Shown: in pieces, positions 1 through 9,209 of the stretch
Layout: each line of letters starts with the position of its first letter
Position numbering within the stretch: position 1 is the first letter of the stretch
Source: an uncultured Myxococcales bacterium
GTDB taxonomy: Bacteria; Myxococcota_A; UBA9042
DNA: 64,000 nucleotides
Assembly (NCBI GenBank): GCA_903883645.1
Contig: CAISBR010000108.1
Coordinates: 17,202-81,201 of the forward strand
Direction: 5' to 3'
Notes under the pieces: model-generated
Database searches by the model: none
Seen by the model: the letters and a program-made list of their open reading frames with translations, nothing else
Told to the model about the DNA's origin: nothing
Translations under genes and position numbers: made by a program

Positions 1-1577
<1,577 letters not shown>

Positions 1578-1804
1578 CGGGATTTCTCCTGAGAGACAGT
1601 CAGGGTCGGAGCATACCGCGCACAGAATGAGGCGGCAAGTGCACTTCGCCCGGCCAAACGCAGCGGCGACCGCGCGGCCCGGATTTGGACGGGCGCTCCG
1701 GTATTCTGGGCCGGCGAAATCGGGTGATGGATAGGGCGAATACTTCAGGCTTGGCTGGCGCGCGCCGCCACGCTCGGGGCACGCCGTCCAGGTCGCTGCT
1801 CTTG

Positions 1805-3316
1805 CTACAGAAGTCGCAGAACCACGTGCGCAGTGACCACGCCGCCCTTACCGGGCTTGGTGGGATTGCTGGCCGGTGGCGTTGTCGCGGCCTTCAGGCG
1901 CCCGGCGTCGATGCCTTGCTCGACGACCCAGGCCTTGATCGACTCGGCGCGGGCGAGAGCTAGAGCCAGCGCCGGCTCGCCGTCACCCTCGGGCTGCACG
2001 GCGATTTCGACCTTCGAGGTCTCTTGTTCCAGCATGAATTCGAGTAGCGGCGTCAGGTGGGCGTCGGCACCCTTGTTCAGCTTGTCGGCCTTGAACTCGA
2101 CATGGGCCATCGGCGCCGCAAACAGCTTCTGCACGTTTTCGGCCATCTGGTCAGGGCAGCCATCCTCGTCTTGGAAGCCGTTCTTGGTCTCAGGCTTGCT
2201 CGGGCACTTGTCGTCTTTGTCCAAGATGCCGTCGCCGTCGTTGTCGGGATCAGGGCAGCCGTCCTCGTCTTGGAAGCCGTCTTTGTCTTCGGCCTGAGTC
2301 GGGCACTTATCCAAGTTGTTGGGGATGCCGTCGCCGTCCGAGTCGGCCACATCGGGGCAGCCGTCTTCGTCTTGCCAGCCGTTCTTGGTCTCGGGTTGGT
2401 CGGGGCACTTGTCCTTGGTGTCGGGGATGCCGTCTTCGTCGTTGTCGAGGTCGGGGCAGCCGTCGTCGTCGTGGAACTTGTCGAGATCCTCGGCCAAATT
2501 CGGGCACTTGTCGTGGCCGTCGGGGATGCCGTCGCCATCGTTGTCCATATCGGGGCAGCCGTCTTCGTCTTCAAAGCCGTCTTTGTCTTCGGCCTGGTTC
2601 GGGCACTTGTCGAAATCGTTGGGAATGCCGTCGCCGTCCGAGTCTTCGGGCTTGCCGCCGAACGACCAGCTAAAGCCGGCCTGCGCTTCGAATTCGGAGA
2701 CCATGCCCGAGCTACCGGGGCGCGGATCGCCCATCAAGTACAGACCGGCCACGCGCAGACCCAAGCGATAGGTCACTGGAACCTTAAGACCAATGCCGAC
2801 TTCGAGCGCCTTGTCGTTATCGGGCGACTTGACCCAAGCGCAGTTGCTGCTGTTCGCGGTTTTGCACTGCGGCTTGCTGTTGATAAGGATGTCTTGCCCG
2901 GCACCGAGTTGCAGGTAGGGCAACACCGGACCTTCGTTCAAGATGTACCACAGACCGCGTACGCGCCAGCCCAGTACCTGCGCCGACGATGCCTTGCTCA
3001 CCAACTCGGTAAACGAATCGCGGAAGGCAGCCTCTATCCCCAAGTGGCGGTTGAGGACCACAACGCCCACATGCGCGCCCACTAACGGTCCGCTGCCTGG
3101 GCGGTCCGCCACATTTTCGGCGTTGCCAAGACCCGATTTACTCGCAAACGAAGTAAAACCGCCCATTAGGCCCACATCGACCTGAAGCGGCGTCGCGACG
3201 GCGACTAGCTTAGGTGCCTCTACAGCACGTGTGACTTCGTCGGCCATGGCCGTGGCAGGGGTCAGCAGAGCGACCGCGGCGGCGGTGGCTGTAAAGTGGC
3301 GTCCGGTTCGCAACAT
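1805..3316 (-). CDS. OmpA-like protein with TSP3 repeats and degenerate C-terminal domain
   Basis: This 503-residue secreted protein starts at ATG 3316, with an AGAGG motif 7 bases upstream; an in-frame GTG at 3319 is the alternative. It has a signal peptide (residues 1 to about 25, cleavage near AMA-DE), a probable barrel of about 190 residues, five TSP3 repeats (DKCPNQAEDKDGF type) and a C-terminal OmpA-shaped domain. In that domain the Asp of the TD motif aligns with Gln and the conserved Asn with Ala, while the Arg of the RA motif remains. Peptidoglycan binding may therefore be lost or altered. It is probably a tandem-duplication paralogue of the next gene downstream. Confidence 0.87.
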   Translation of the reverse strand: MLRTGRHFTATAAAVALLTPATAMADEVTRAVEAPKLVAVATPLQVDVGLMGGFTSFASKSGLGNAENVADRPGSGPLVGAHVGVVVLNRHLGIEAAFRDSFTELVSKASSAQVLGWRVRGLWYILNEGPVLPYLQLGAGQDILINSKPQCKTANSSNCAWVKSPDNDKALEVGIGLKVPVTYRLGLRVAGLYLMGDPRPGSSGMVSEFEAQAGFSWSFGGKPEDSDGDGIPNDFDKCPNQAEDKDGFEDEDGCPDMDNDGDGIPDGHDKCPNLAEDLDKFHDDDGCPDLDNDEDGIPDTKDKCPDQPETKNGWQDEDGCPDVADSDGDGIPNNLDKCPTQAEDKDGFQDEDGCPDPDNDGDGILDKDDKCPSKPETKNGFQDEDGCPDQMAENVQKLFAAPMAHVEFKADKLNKGADAHLTPLLEFMLEQETSKVEIAVQPEGDGEPALALALARAESIKAWVVEQGIDAGRLKAATTPPASNPTKPGKGGVVTAHVVLRLL

Positions 3317-3704
3317 CACATAACCTCTGGTATTTCTAGCCAGGCTCGACAGTGCAAGCTGGCTTGGAAGTGGCGGTCCAGGCGAGCGTCGCGTCAGGGC
3401 TGGCCGTTGGCCGTGCGTCGCCTAGAAAAGCGCGACAACGTATAGCACCGGTCGCCGCCGCTCACAAGGCAGGGCAATCGTCGGCTACTACCGCTTCCGC
3501 ACGACCAATTTCAGGCCTAGACGTGGTTCAGCCCGCCGCGACGAGGCCGTCAGGCCCCAACCAAGCGCCAAGCAGCCTAGTAAACGCTGTGAAGCTTTGT
3601 GAATTGTGACCAAGCGGCCCCCCCGACCCGGTCACCGCAGCGGCAAGTGTGCGACGCGCTGCGGCGGCCGGGTAGGGTGGCAAAGGCTTGCTAGTACTAA
3701 GAAG
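3317..3704. other. Intergenic region between OmpA-like gene and glnII
   Basis: These 388 bases lie between two minus-strand genes. They should hold the promoter of the OmpA-like gene and the 3' end of the glutamine synthetase transcript. I see no convincing ORF, RNA gene, terminator hairpin or repeat; only a short TAGTACTA palindrome near 3692-3699. Confidence 0.4.
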
Positions 3705-4712
3705 TTAACCAGGAATTCGCGAACAGACCGTCTCCGTGATCAGCCGACACACCACGTAGGGGTCGACGTTGGCACAGGGGCGGCGGTCTTCGATATAGCC
3801 CTTGCCGTCTTGCGCGACCTGCCACGGAATGCGCACCGAGGCGCCGCGATCCGAAACGCCATACTTATACTGGCGATACGAGCAGGTCTCGTGCTTGCCG
3901 GTCAGGCGCTCTTCGATGCCGTCGCCGTAGTTTTCGATGTGCAGCTCGTGGCGCTCGCCTAGGGCCTTGGCCGCCGCGATGCAGACGTCGATCGACTCGC
4001 GCATCTGCTTGCTCGAGAAATTGCAGTGCGCGCCCGCGCCGTTCCAGTCGCCCTTGACCGGCTTGGGATTCAAGGTGGCGCTCACGCCGTAGTCTTCGGC
4101 CACGCGATAGAGCAAGAAGCGGGCCATCCACAGGTGGTCCGAGGCCTCGACAGGCCCCATCGGGCCGATCTGGAATTCCCACTGGGCGGGCATCACTTCG
4201 GCATTGATTCCGGCGATTTTTAGCCCCGCGTCGATGCACTTATCCAGGTGCTCTTCGACGATATCGCGACCAAAAACCTCGTCGGCGCCCACGCCGCAAT
4301 AATAGCCAAACTGGGGCGCGGGGAAGCCGTTGTCCGGCCAACCGAGCGGCTTGATACCGTCGAAAAACGTGTATTCTTGCTCGATTCCGAACCACATTTC
4401 GTGCCCGGTGTACTGCTTGGCCACCTCGACCAGCTTGGCGCGGGTGTTGGTGCGGTGCGGCGTCATGTCGATGTTCATGACTTCGCAGAGGATCAGCTTG
4501 TTCGGCGCACCGCGCACCGGGTCGTGGCACTGAAACACGGGCTTGAGCACGCAGTCCGACGCGTGACCCTCGGCCTGGTTGGTGCTCGAGCCGTCAAAAC
4601 CCCAGAGCGGCGGCTCGTGGCCGAGCGGCACAATCTTGGTCTTCGAACGCAGCTTCTGGGTCGGTTCGGCGCCGTCCATCCAGATGTATTCGGCTTTGTA
4701 CACACCACTCAC
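3705..4712 (-). CDS. glnII: Type II (eukaryote-type) glutamine synthetase
   Basis: This 335-residue protein makes glutamine from glutamate, ammonia and ATP in the cytoplasm. Its length and motifs are those of the short GSII family, not the ~470-residue GlnA of most bacteria: FDGSSTNQAEG near residue 40, the glutamate/ATP-site WNGAGAH segment, and the C-terminal run GVSDRGASVRIP followed by EDRRPCANVDPYVV. The start is GTG 4712, 7 bases after CAGGAG. No nitrogen regulator, amtB or glnB gene is adjacent. GSII occurs in Rhizobiales, actinomycetes and several deltaproteobacterial lines, so it need not be recently acquired. Confidence 0.95.
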   Translation of the reverse strand: MSGVYKAEYIWMDGAEPTQKLRSKTKIVPLGHEPPLWGFDGSSTNQAEGHASDCVLKPVFQCHDPVRGAPNKLILCEVMNIDMTPHRTNTRAKLVEVAKQYTGHEMWFGIEQEYTFFDGIKPLGWPDNGFPAPQFGYYCGVGADEVFGRDIVEEHLDKCIDAGLKIAGINAEVMPAQWEFQIGPMGPVEASDHLWMARFLLYRVAEDYGVSATLNPKPVKGDWNGAGAHCNFSSKQMRESIDVCIAAAKALGERHELHIENYGDGIEERLTGKHETCSYRQYKYGVSDRGASVRIPWQVAQDGKGYIEDRRPCANVDPYVVCRLITETVCSRIPG

Positions 4713-4913
4713 GGTCTTGCTCCTGGTTCGGGGATTGCTTTATGGTCGCGGCCTTATGAGCTCTGCGCCGGGTCATCCAGCCGCCATTGGCCGGGTTGGC
4801 GACAAGTCTAAGGGCTAAATGTTTCGAATCTGTTTCGGACCGAAACACTTGCGCTGCGCCGCGCGTTTGCCGACCATCTTCGTCTGCCGCAAGCCGCGGC
4901 TATCCGTGTGCCC

Positions 4914-5351
4914 ATGCGCGAAGATATCGGCGAAATCGAGACAAAACTCCTGGCGATCCAGCTGCGGATGCCCACGGGCGAGCAGGCCTGCACGCAGCTG
5001 CCAATTACCGTGCTTTCGGATAGTTTGCGCACACGACGGGCGTTTCGGGCCTTCGGCTTCGCGTTCGCGGTCGGCGCGGTGCTGATTGTGGTGCCGTTGA
5101 TGCACCTTATCGGGCCGCTGGTAAGCTGGATTACCGCAGGAGTGCTGCTGGTGCGGCGGCTCAGCGAGCGCGAGCGCCTGCTTGAGTGCAAGGTGGTCTG
5201 CCCCAAGTGTGGCGGTGAGGCGCACATTGCCGAACAGCGCGTGCAGTGGCCGATCGTGACTCTGTGCAGCAGCTGCAAGTGGCAGATCACGTGCGTGCCG
5301 GCAGCTGCAGTGACTGCGCACGAAACTGGCGTTTCGTCAGCACGCGTGTAG
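4914..5351 (+). CDS. Small membrane protein with C-terminal zinc ribbon
   Basis: This protein of about 145 residues has a soluble N-terminal segment, a hydrophobic stretch near residues 45-75 long enough for one hairpin or two transmembrane helices, then a cytoplasmic-type zinc ribbon with CPKCGG and CSSCKW pairs about 27 residues apart. The ATG at 4914 and a GTG at 4908 are both possible. The frame stays open and protein-like upstream to 4812, so a rarer start cannot be excluded, and no clear Shine-Dalgarno is visible. It is divergent from glnII and ends 40 bases before ddl, so co-transcription with ddl is likely. I do not recognise a named family. Confidence 0.6.
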   Translation: MREDIGEIETKLLAIQLRMPTGEQACTQLPITVLSDSLRTRRAFRAFGFAFAVGAVLIVVPLMHLIGPLVSWITAGVLLVRRLSERERLLECKVVCPKCGGEAHIAEQRVQWPIVTLCSSCKWQITCVPAAAVTAHETGVSSARV

Positions 5352-5391
5352 GCTTGCCGTGGGCGCGCGGCTGACGCGGCGGAGAGACGAC

Positions 5392-6420
5392 ATGATCGAT
5401 AAGAACCTGAAAATCGCGGTATTGCACGGCGGACCGTCGTCGGAGCACGACATCTCGGTCTGGTCGTCGAAGGGTGTGACCACCACGCTGCGGCAGGCTG
5501 GGTTTCCGGTGCTGCCCGTGTACATCGACCGCGATGGCCGTTGGCATTTTGGCGACGCGCATAGCGAGGCCGGCCAGACCCAGCGCGAGCACCTGCCGAT
5601 CGCGGCGGCACTGCAGCGACTGCAAGATTTAGCCGTCGACGTCTGTTTCATGGGTTTCCACGGCACGTATGGCGAGGACGGTAAGGTGCAGGCCGCGCTC
5701 GACCTCGTCGGCATTCCGTACACGGGGTCGGGCCCCACAGCTTCGGCGGTTGCGATGGATAAGCCATTGGCACGGCGTGTCTTTCGCGGCGTCGGGCTGC
5801 CGGTGGCCAAGGCTCGCGAAGTGCCCGCGCGCGGACTTGGCGAGCTGACCGCGGCCCGGGTGATGGCCTCTGAGATCGTCGCGGACTTGGGCCTGCCCGT
5901 GGTGGTCAAGGTGCCTGCGGGTGGTAGCAGTGTCGGGATCGAAATCCCGCGCGACGAGCAGGGCGTAGCCGATGCGCTGCGGCGCCTGAGCGTAGGGGTC
6001 GACATGCTGCTTTGCGAGCAGTTCGTCGATGGCGTTGAGCTTACCGCGGGCGTACTTGAGCTGCCCGACGGCACGCTCGAGAGCATGCCCATCGTTGAGA
6101 TCGTGCCCAAATCCTCCGAGTTTTTTGACTATCACGCCAAGTACCAAGCGCTGGGCAGCGAAGAGATCGTGCCGGCACGCATCTCGCCCGAAGCGACGCG
6201 ACTCGTGCAAGAGCTCGGTCGCCGTGCCCATCACGCGCTGGGTTGCCGTGGCGTGTCGCGCACCGATGTGATCTTGGGCCGCAACGGACAACCTGTGATA
6301 CTCGAAACGAATACGCTGCCGGGGCTTACGCCCGCGTCGCTGTTGCCCAAAGCGGCTGCGGAGTTCGGCTTGAACTACGAGCAATTGCTGCTCACGATTT
6401 TGGCCACAGCTCTGGCCTAG
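5392..6420 (+). CDS. ddl: D-alanine--D-alanine ligase
   Basis: This 342-residue ATP-grasp enzyme joins two D-alanines for the peptidoglycan stem peptide. Evidence: N-terminal VLHGGPSSEHDIS (family GGxSxEHxxS), the FMGFHGTYGEDGKVQ segment, PYTGSGPTASAVAMDK, ATP-grasp VVVKVPAGGSSVG, the omega-loop DYHAKYQ, and metal-site ILETNTLPGLTPASLLP. ATG 5392 has a GGAGAG motif 5 bases upstream and was preferred over an in-frame start at 5359. It follows the zinc-ribbon membrane protein; no mur genes are adjacent. All recognised catalytic segments are present, so it should be active. Confidence 0.95.
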   Translation: MIDKNLKIAVLHGGPSSEHDISVWSSKGVTTTLRQAGFPVLPVYIDRDGRWHFGDAHSEAGQTQREHLPIAAALQRLQDLAVDVCFMGFHGTYGEDGKVQAALDLVGIPYTGSGPTASAVAMDKPLARRVFRGVGLPVAKAREVPARGLGELTAARVMASEIVADLGLPVVVKVPAGGSSVGIEIPRDEQGVADALRRLSVGVDMLLCEQFVDGVELTAGVLELPDGTLESMPIVEIVPKSSEFFDYHAKYQALGSEEIVPARISPEATRLVQELGRRAHHALGCRGVSRTDVILGRNGQPVILETNTLPGLTPASLLPKAAAEFGLNYEQLLLTILATALA

Positions 6421-6493
6421 TTTCAAGCGGTTATGTGGCGGTGGTGGGCATCGCTTGCATCGATCCGGCCAAAGCTGCGTCGGATTTTCCTTG

Positions 6494-6542
6494 ACGGGCA
6501 GCCCGCAAGCTTGCAGGCTACTGGGCCGCTTTGCCTGCCCGT
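6494..6542. other. Inverted repeat downstream of ddl
   Basis: Perfect 8-base arms ACGGGCAG (6494-6501) and CTGCCCGT (6535-6542) flank a loop containing the 10-base palindrome GCAAGCTTGC. It lies 74 bases after the ddl stop codon. There is no T-tract, so it may be a factor-dependent terminator, an RNA-stabilising structure or chance. Confidence 0.3.
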
Positions 6543-6651
6543 ACTGACGGCGGGGCATTGAGCGACCCGAATCACGATTGGATTGCGCCGACAGAATGTG
6601 TTGGCGGTGTGGGCTGGCGGTACTGGGCCAGCAGCATGTGCGGAGGAACTG

Positions 6652-7062
6652 GTGAACATTGCGCTGTCCATCGACTCGATCGCTCCCAACCATATCCAAG
6701 AAAACGAGACCTTTAAGGTCACTTGGACGCTCAGCGCCTCAGAAACGTTCGAGACTCGCTCGGTGGTGGTAACCCTACTGACCGACGATGCGCGGCTGGT
6801 GCTACTCGACCCCAAGTCGCAGGAGTCGCCGCCCGAAGTGCCGATGTCGCTCGCACCCGGTCAAAAGGTCTCGCGCACCGTGCAAGTGATGATTCAGAAG
6901 CGCAAAGGCCTGATCGATGAGCCCGCGCGCGACGGCAACAGCTCGCCATTTTTTGTGCTTGGCCGCGTGCGCCACGACAACGACGTACTCGCCTCGTCGG
7001 GTGGGGTCGAAGTCGAGATGACCGGGCTGGCACGCCGCGCGGCCCACCGCGTCTTTCTGTAA
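6652..7062 (+). CDS. Conserved-looking hypothetical protein, beta-rich
   Basis: This 136-residue protein starts at GTG 6652, placed just after a strong GGAGGA motif, which decides against an earlier in-frame ATG at 6583. It has no signal peptide or membrane segment. The sequence alternates short beta-strand-like stretches (FKVTWTLS, RSVVVTLLTD, SRTVQVMIQK, FFVLGRVRHD), suggesting an immunoglobulin-like or C2-like beta sandwich; this is inference. It converges on the next minus-strand gene across the G-rich hexamer repeat. I do not recognise the family. Confidence 0.6.
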   Translation: MNIALSIDSIAPNHIQENETFKVTWTLSASETFETRSVVVTLLTDDARLVLLDPKSQESPPEVPMSLAPGQKVSRTVQVMIQKRKGLIDEPARDGNSSPFFVLGRVRHDNDVLASSGGVEVEMTGLARRAAHRVFL

Positions 7063-7090
7063 ATTCAAGGAAATTCTATACTACGGCTTG

Positions 7091-7156
7091 GGCTGGGGCT
7101 GGGGCTAGGGCTGGGGCTAGGGCTGGGGCTAGGGCTAGGGCTAGGGCTGGGGCTAC
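7091..7156. repeat. Eleven-unit GGCTRG hexamer tandem repeat between convergent genes
   Basis: Eleven tandem hexamers, GGCTGG or GGCTAG with a final GGCTAC, lie just after the stop codon at 7062 and touch the stop of the convergent gene (7153-7155). On the plus strand every unit contributes a run of three or four G, separated by CT or CTA, so the tract could fold as a G-quadruplex in DNA or RNA. Confidence 0.9.
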
Positions 7157-8112
7157 GGCGCAACGGGGCAAGCCCGCAGCTCGCGCGGCCCGGTCGGCGG
7201 CTGCAGCCACGCGAGCCAGTGGTCGCCGCGATTCGGTGCGAGCTTGGCCAGACACTTGCTAGGTGCCGCAAGCTGACACGCCGCGAGCCGCGAACCGCGC
7301 ACGTCGCCCGTGCTTTCGACCCGCAGCGCCTCGCGACTCAGAACAGACTCGGGGTCGCCCGGCAAGTACCGGTCCTTCGCCGTAGCAGCAGTCGCAACCG
7401 GGACAAGTATCTCTTTACTAATCAGAGACTTGCCACCCGAATCGCGCACGGGCACTCGCAGCGTAAGCAGCTTATCTCCGTGGGGTACATCGAGCTCGAC
7501 CGCTAGGCCGCGCGGGTCAAGGCTCCACCGCAAGTCTGCGACTGGGCTTGGCTTCATGTGCGTCAGCCCCAGAATTTCGCCGGCCGCGAGGTCGAGCACG
7601 GTCCACTCGAGCATTGGCGCCTCTTTCCCCTCGGCTGGCAGTTGCTCCACGATCGCGAGCAGATCGCCCGACCGCGCCACAGCCAGCAGCGGGCCTTGTG
7701 GCTCCATGACCACATCCGCCTTGCCCGCCCGGGACTCGATCGCTGCAATGCCGCCCGGATAGGCCAGCAGCACCGGCGCACCAGGCCACAGTTGTCCAAC
7801 AACGGGTAGGGTCGTCCCGGTAAAATCCTCTGGCGGCAGCGAGGCTTGCTGCACACGCTGCCCGGTCGCCAGCGACTTGACCTCGACCGACCGTCGCACC
7901 ACTTTGCGGCCGGCTAGGTCGTGGTGGCATACCTTGGGCACCAGCACCAGGTCGCCATCGACAATCGGCTGACCGTAGGCGCAGTTGCCCAACGTCGTTG
8001 CATAGATTTGCGCCCCGGCCTTGCAGCTCGCGTCGGCACCTGTGCCCACGCCTCCTGGCAAAGCGGCCAGCACCACGTAGAAGATCGAAACAAGCACAGC
8101 ACTAGCAATCAT
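7153..8112 (-). CDS. Secreted protein of unknown function
   Basis: This 319-residue protein starts at ATG 8112, preceded by GAGGTGA. Residues 1 to about 28 form a signal peptide (ASAVLVSIFYVVLAALPGG). The mature part has scattered Cys residues and repeated short strands with phrases such as GQPIVDGDLVLVPKV, DLLAIVEQLPAEGK and ADLRWSLDPRGLAVEL. These resemble blades of a beta-propeller, but no family motif is clear. The stop codon lies inside the hexamer repeat. It is divergent from the small membrane-protein pair starting at 8170, with 57 bases between. Confidence 0.65.
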   Translation of the reverse strand: MIASAVLVSIFYVVLAALPGGVGTGADASCKAGAQIYATTLGNCAYGQPIVDGDLVLVPKVCHHDLAGRKVVRRSVEVKSLATGQRVQQASLPPEDFTGTTLPVVGQLWPGAPVLLAYPGGIAAIESRAGKADVVMEPQGPLLAVARSGDLLAIVEQLPAEGKEAPMLEWTVLDLAAGEILGLTHMKPSPVADLRWSLDPRGLAVELDVPHGDKLLTLRVPVRDSGGKSLISKEILVPVATAATAKDRYLPGDPESVLSREALRVESTGDVRGSRLAACQLAAPSKCLAKLAPNRGDHWLAWLQPPTGPRELRACPVAP

Positions 8113-8169
8113 CGTCACCTCGCTCCCGTGCACTTTGCACGCTGCCGGGCGCCGTGCCAAGATCCGCCC

Positions 8170-8328
8170 ATGCCCACCGCGCCCAGTACCTCCGCAGCTC
8201 AAACGCCCGTTCCGGTTGAACTACCTGTATTGGCTGGCATACCTACGGTGCGGGCATGGATGATCGCGCTGGCGGTGGTAGTGCTGCAGTTGACGGTGTT
8301 GGCTTGGGGCCTGTCGGTGCAGCCGTGA
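8170..8328 (+). CDS. 52-residue single-span membrane microprotein
   Basis: ATG 8170 opens a 52-codon frame. It encodes a Pro/Ala/Thr-rich N-terminus and one strong transmembrane helix (WMIALAVVVLQLTVLAWGL) near the C-terminus. Its TGA stop overlaps the GTG start of the next gene by four bases (GTGA), a typical translational-coupling arrangement, which is the best argument that it is real. No clear Shine-Dalgarno is visible. It may be a small accessory subunit of the downstream membrane protein; this is inference. Confidence 0.5.
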   Translation: MPTAPSTSAAQTPVPVELPVLAGIPTVRAWMIALAVVVLQLTVLAWGLSVQP

Positions 8329-9203
8329 AACGTGCCACGGCCGAAGACAACCAGACCCGCGCAGGGCTACTTGCCAGTGAATTCAGCTTGATCGGCTTGG
8401 GCTCAGGCCTGCTAGTGGCCGTAGCCCTGATGCAGCTCGTGTCGGCGGGCAATGATCAGCCGGCGGGGCGCGAAACAGCCGTAGTTGCGGCGGGTTTACT
8501 AACCTTGGGGGCGTTGCTGGCGCTGGCTGGCTGGTGGTGGAACCTGGGTGACCCGCGCGACAGGGCGCCACATCTGGCATCGACACTGCCGTTCTTACTC
8601 GGTTTTTCAGCACTTGGCGCGGTGGGGGCCGCTCTGGCGGCGGGGCTGCAGTGGCCGACGCAAAGCCATGCGGCGACGTGGATGCCCGGACCTACCCTGC
8701 TCACCATCACGGGGCTGCTCACCGGGACACCGCTGCTGGCGACCTTGGGCCTGCGCGCGCTGGCTGTCGGTGCCGGAAAGCCGCCGATGCCGTTGCTCCA
8801 ACTGCTCCAAGCGAGTGCGCACACGGTCGCTGGCGGCGCCGCCGTGCTGCTGGTGTTGGCGGCAGCTGCCGATCGCTTGACGGTGGCTGCGCGCAACGAC
8901 CTGACCTGTGCTGTTGGGCTTTTATGCGGCCACGCGCTGTTTTGGACGGCGTGGCTGCTCGCAGGTTGGCGGCAAGTCCGCAAGCGCAACGGGCTGCCCG
9001 CGATACCGAATCTACCGGCTCTTGAGCGGGTGGATGTCTTGGCGGGCGTCGTTGCGCTTTTGGGTCTGGGGCTGCCGGGGCTGGTGCTCGCCAACGCCCT
9101 GATTACTGGGCGCGAAGTGGGGCTGCTGGCGGCGTGCGCGGTGGCAGCGGCGTCGAACCACGTCATGCGCTATGCGTGGGCGATGGCCAGCGATATCGAG
9201 TAG
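8325..9203 (+). CDS. Polytopic membrane protein, DmsC-like anchor subunit (tentative)
   Basis: This 292-residue, very hydrophobic protein has about eight predicted membrane helices. GTG 8325 overlaps the stop of the 52-residue gene and avoids the low-complexity extension from 8256. Helix layout and some motifs resemble the quinol-oxidising anchor of DMSO reductase-type enzymes: WWWNLGDPRDRAP after helix 2 (DmsC has LHLGSPMRA there), ATWMPGPTLLTITGLLTGTPLLA (compare WTPMGFF...GGPLLG), and a final ITGRE...SNHVMRYAW segment. No catalytic molybdopterin subunit or Fe-S partner is nearby. The family call is inference by memory; another membrane family is possible. Confidence 0.5.
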   Translation: MKRATAEDNQTRAGLLASEFSLIGLGSGLLVAVALMQLVSAGNDQPAGRETAVVAAGLLTLGALLALAGWWWNLGDPRDRAPHLASTLPFLLGFSALGAVGAALAAGLQWPTQSHAATWMPGPTLLTITGLLTGTPLLATLGLRALAVGAGKPPMPLLQLLQASAHTVAGGAAVLLVLAAAADRLTVAARNDLTCAVGLLCGHALFWTAWLLAGWRQVRKRNGLPAIPNLPALERVDVLAGVVALLGLGLPGLVLANALITGREVGLLAACAVAAASNHVMRYAWAMASDIE

Positions 9204-9209
9204 AGTCAG

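Noticed and set aside
2057..3085. Plus-strand open frame across the TSP3 repeats, with Val-rich repetitive translation
   Set aside because: It is the antisense of Asp-rich repeats (GAC/GTC mirror). The Val/Ala pattern follows from the codons of the real gene.
4808..5611. Minus-strand frames of 168 and 267 codons opposite the zinc-ribbon protein and ddl start
   Set aside because: Arg/Ser/Pro-rich translations without motifs, while the plus strand encodes a zinc ribbon, a membrane segment and a well-supported ddl.
7091..7156. Telomere-like repeat read as a linear chromosome end
   Set aside because: It is short, internal and flanked by ordinary genes, with no hairpin end or telomere-resolvase site.
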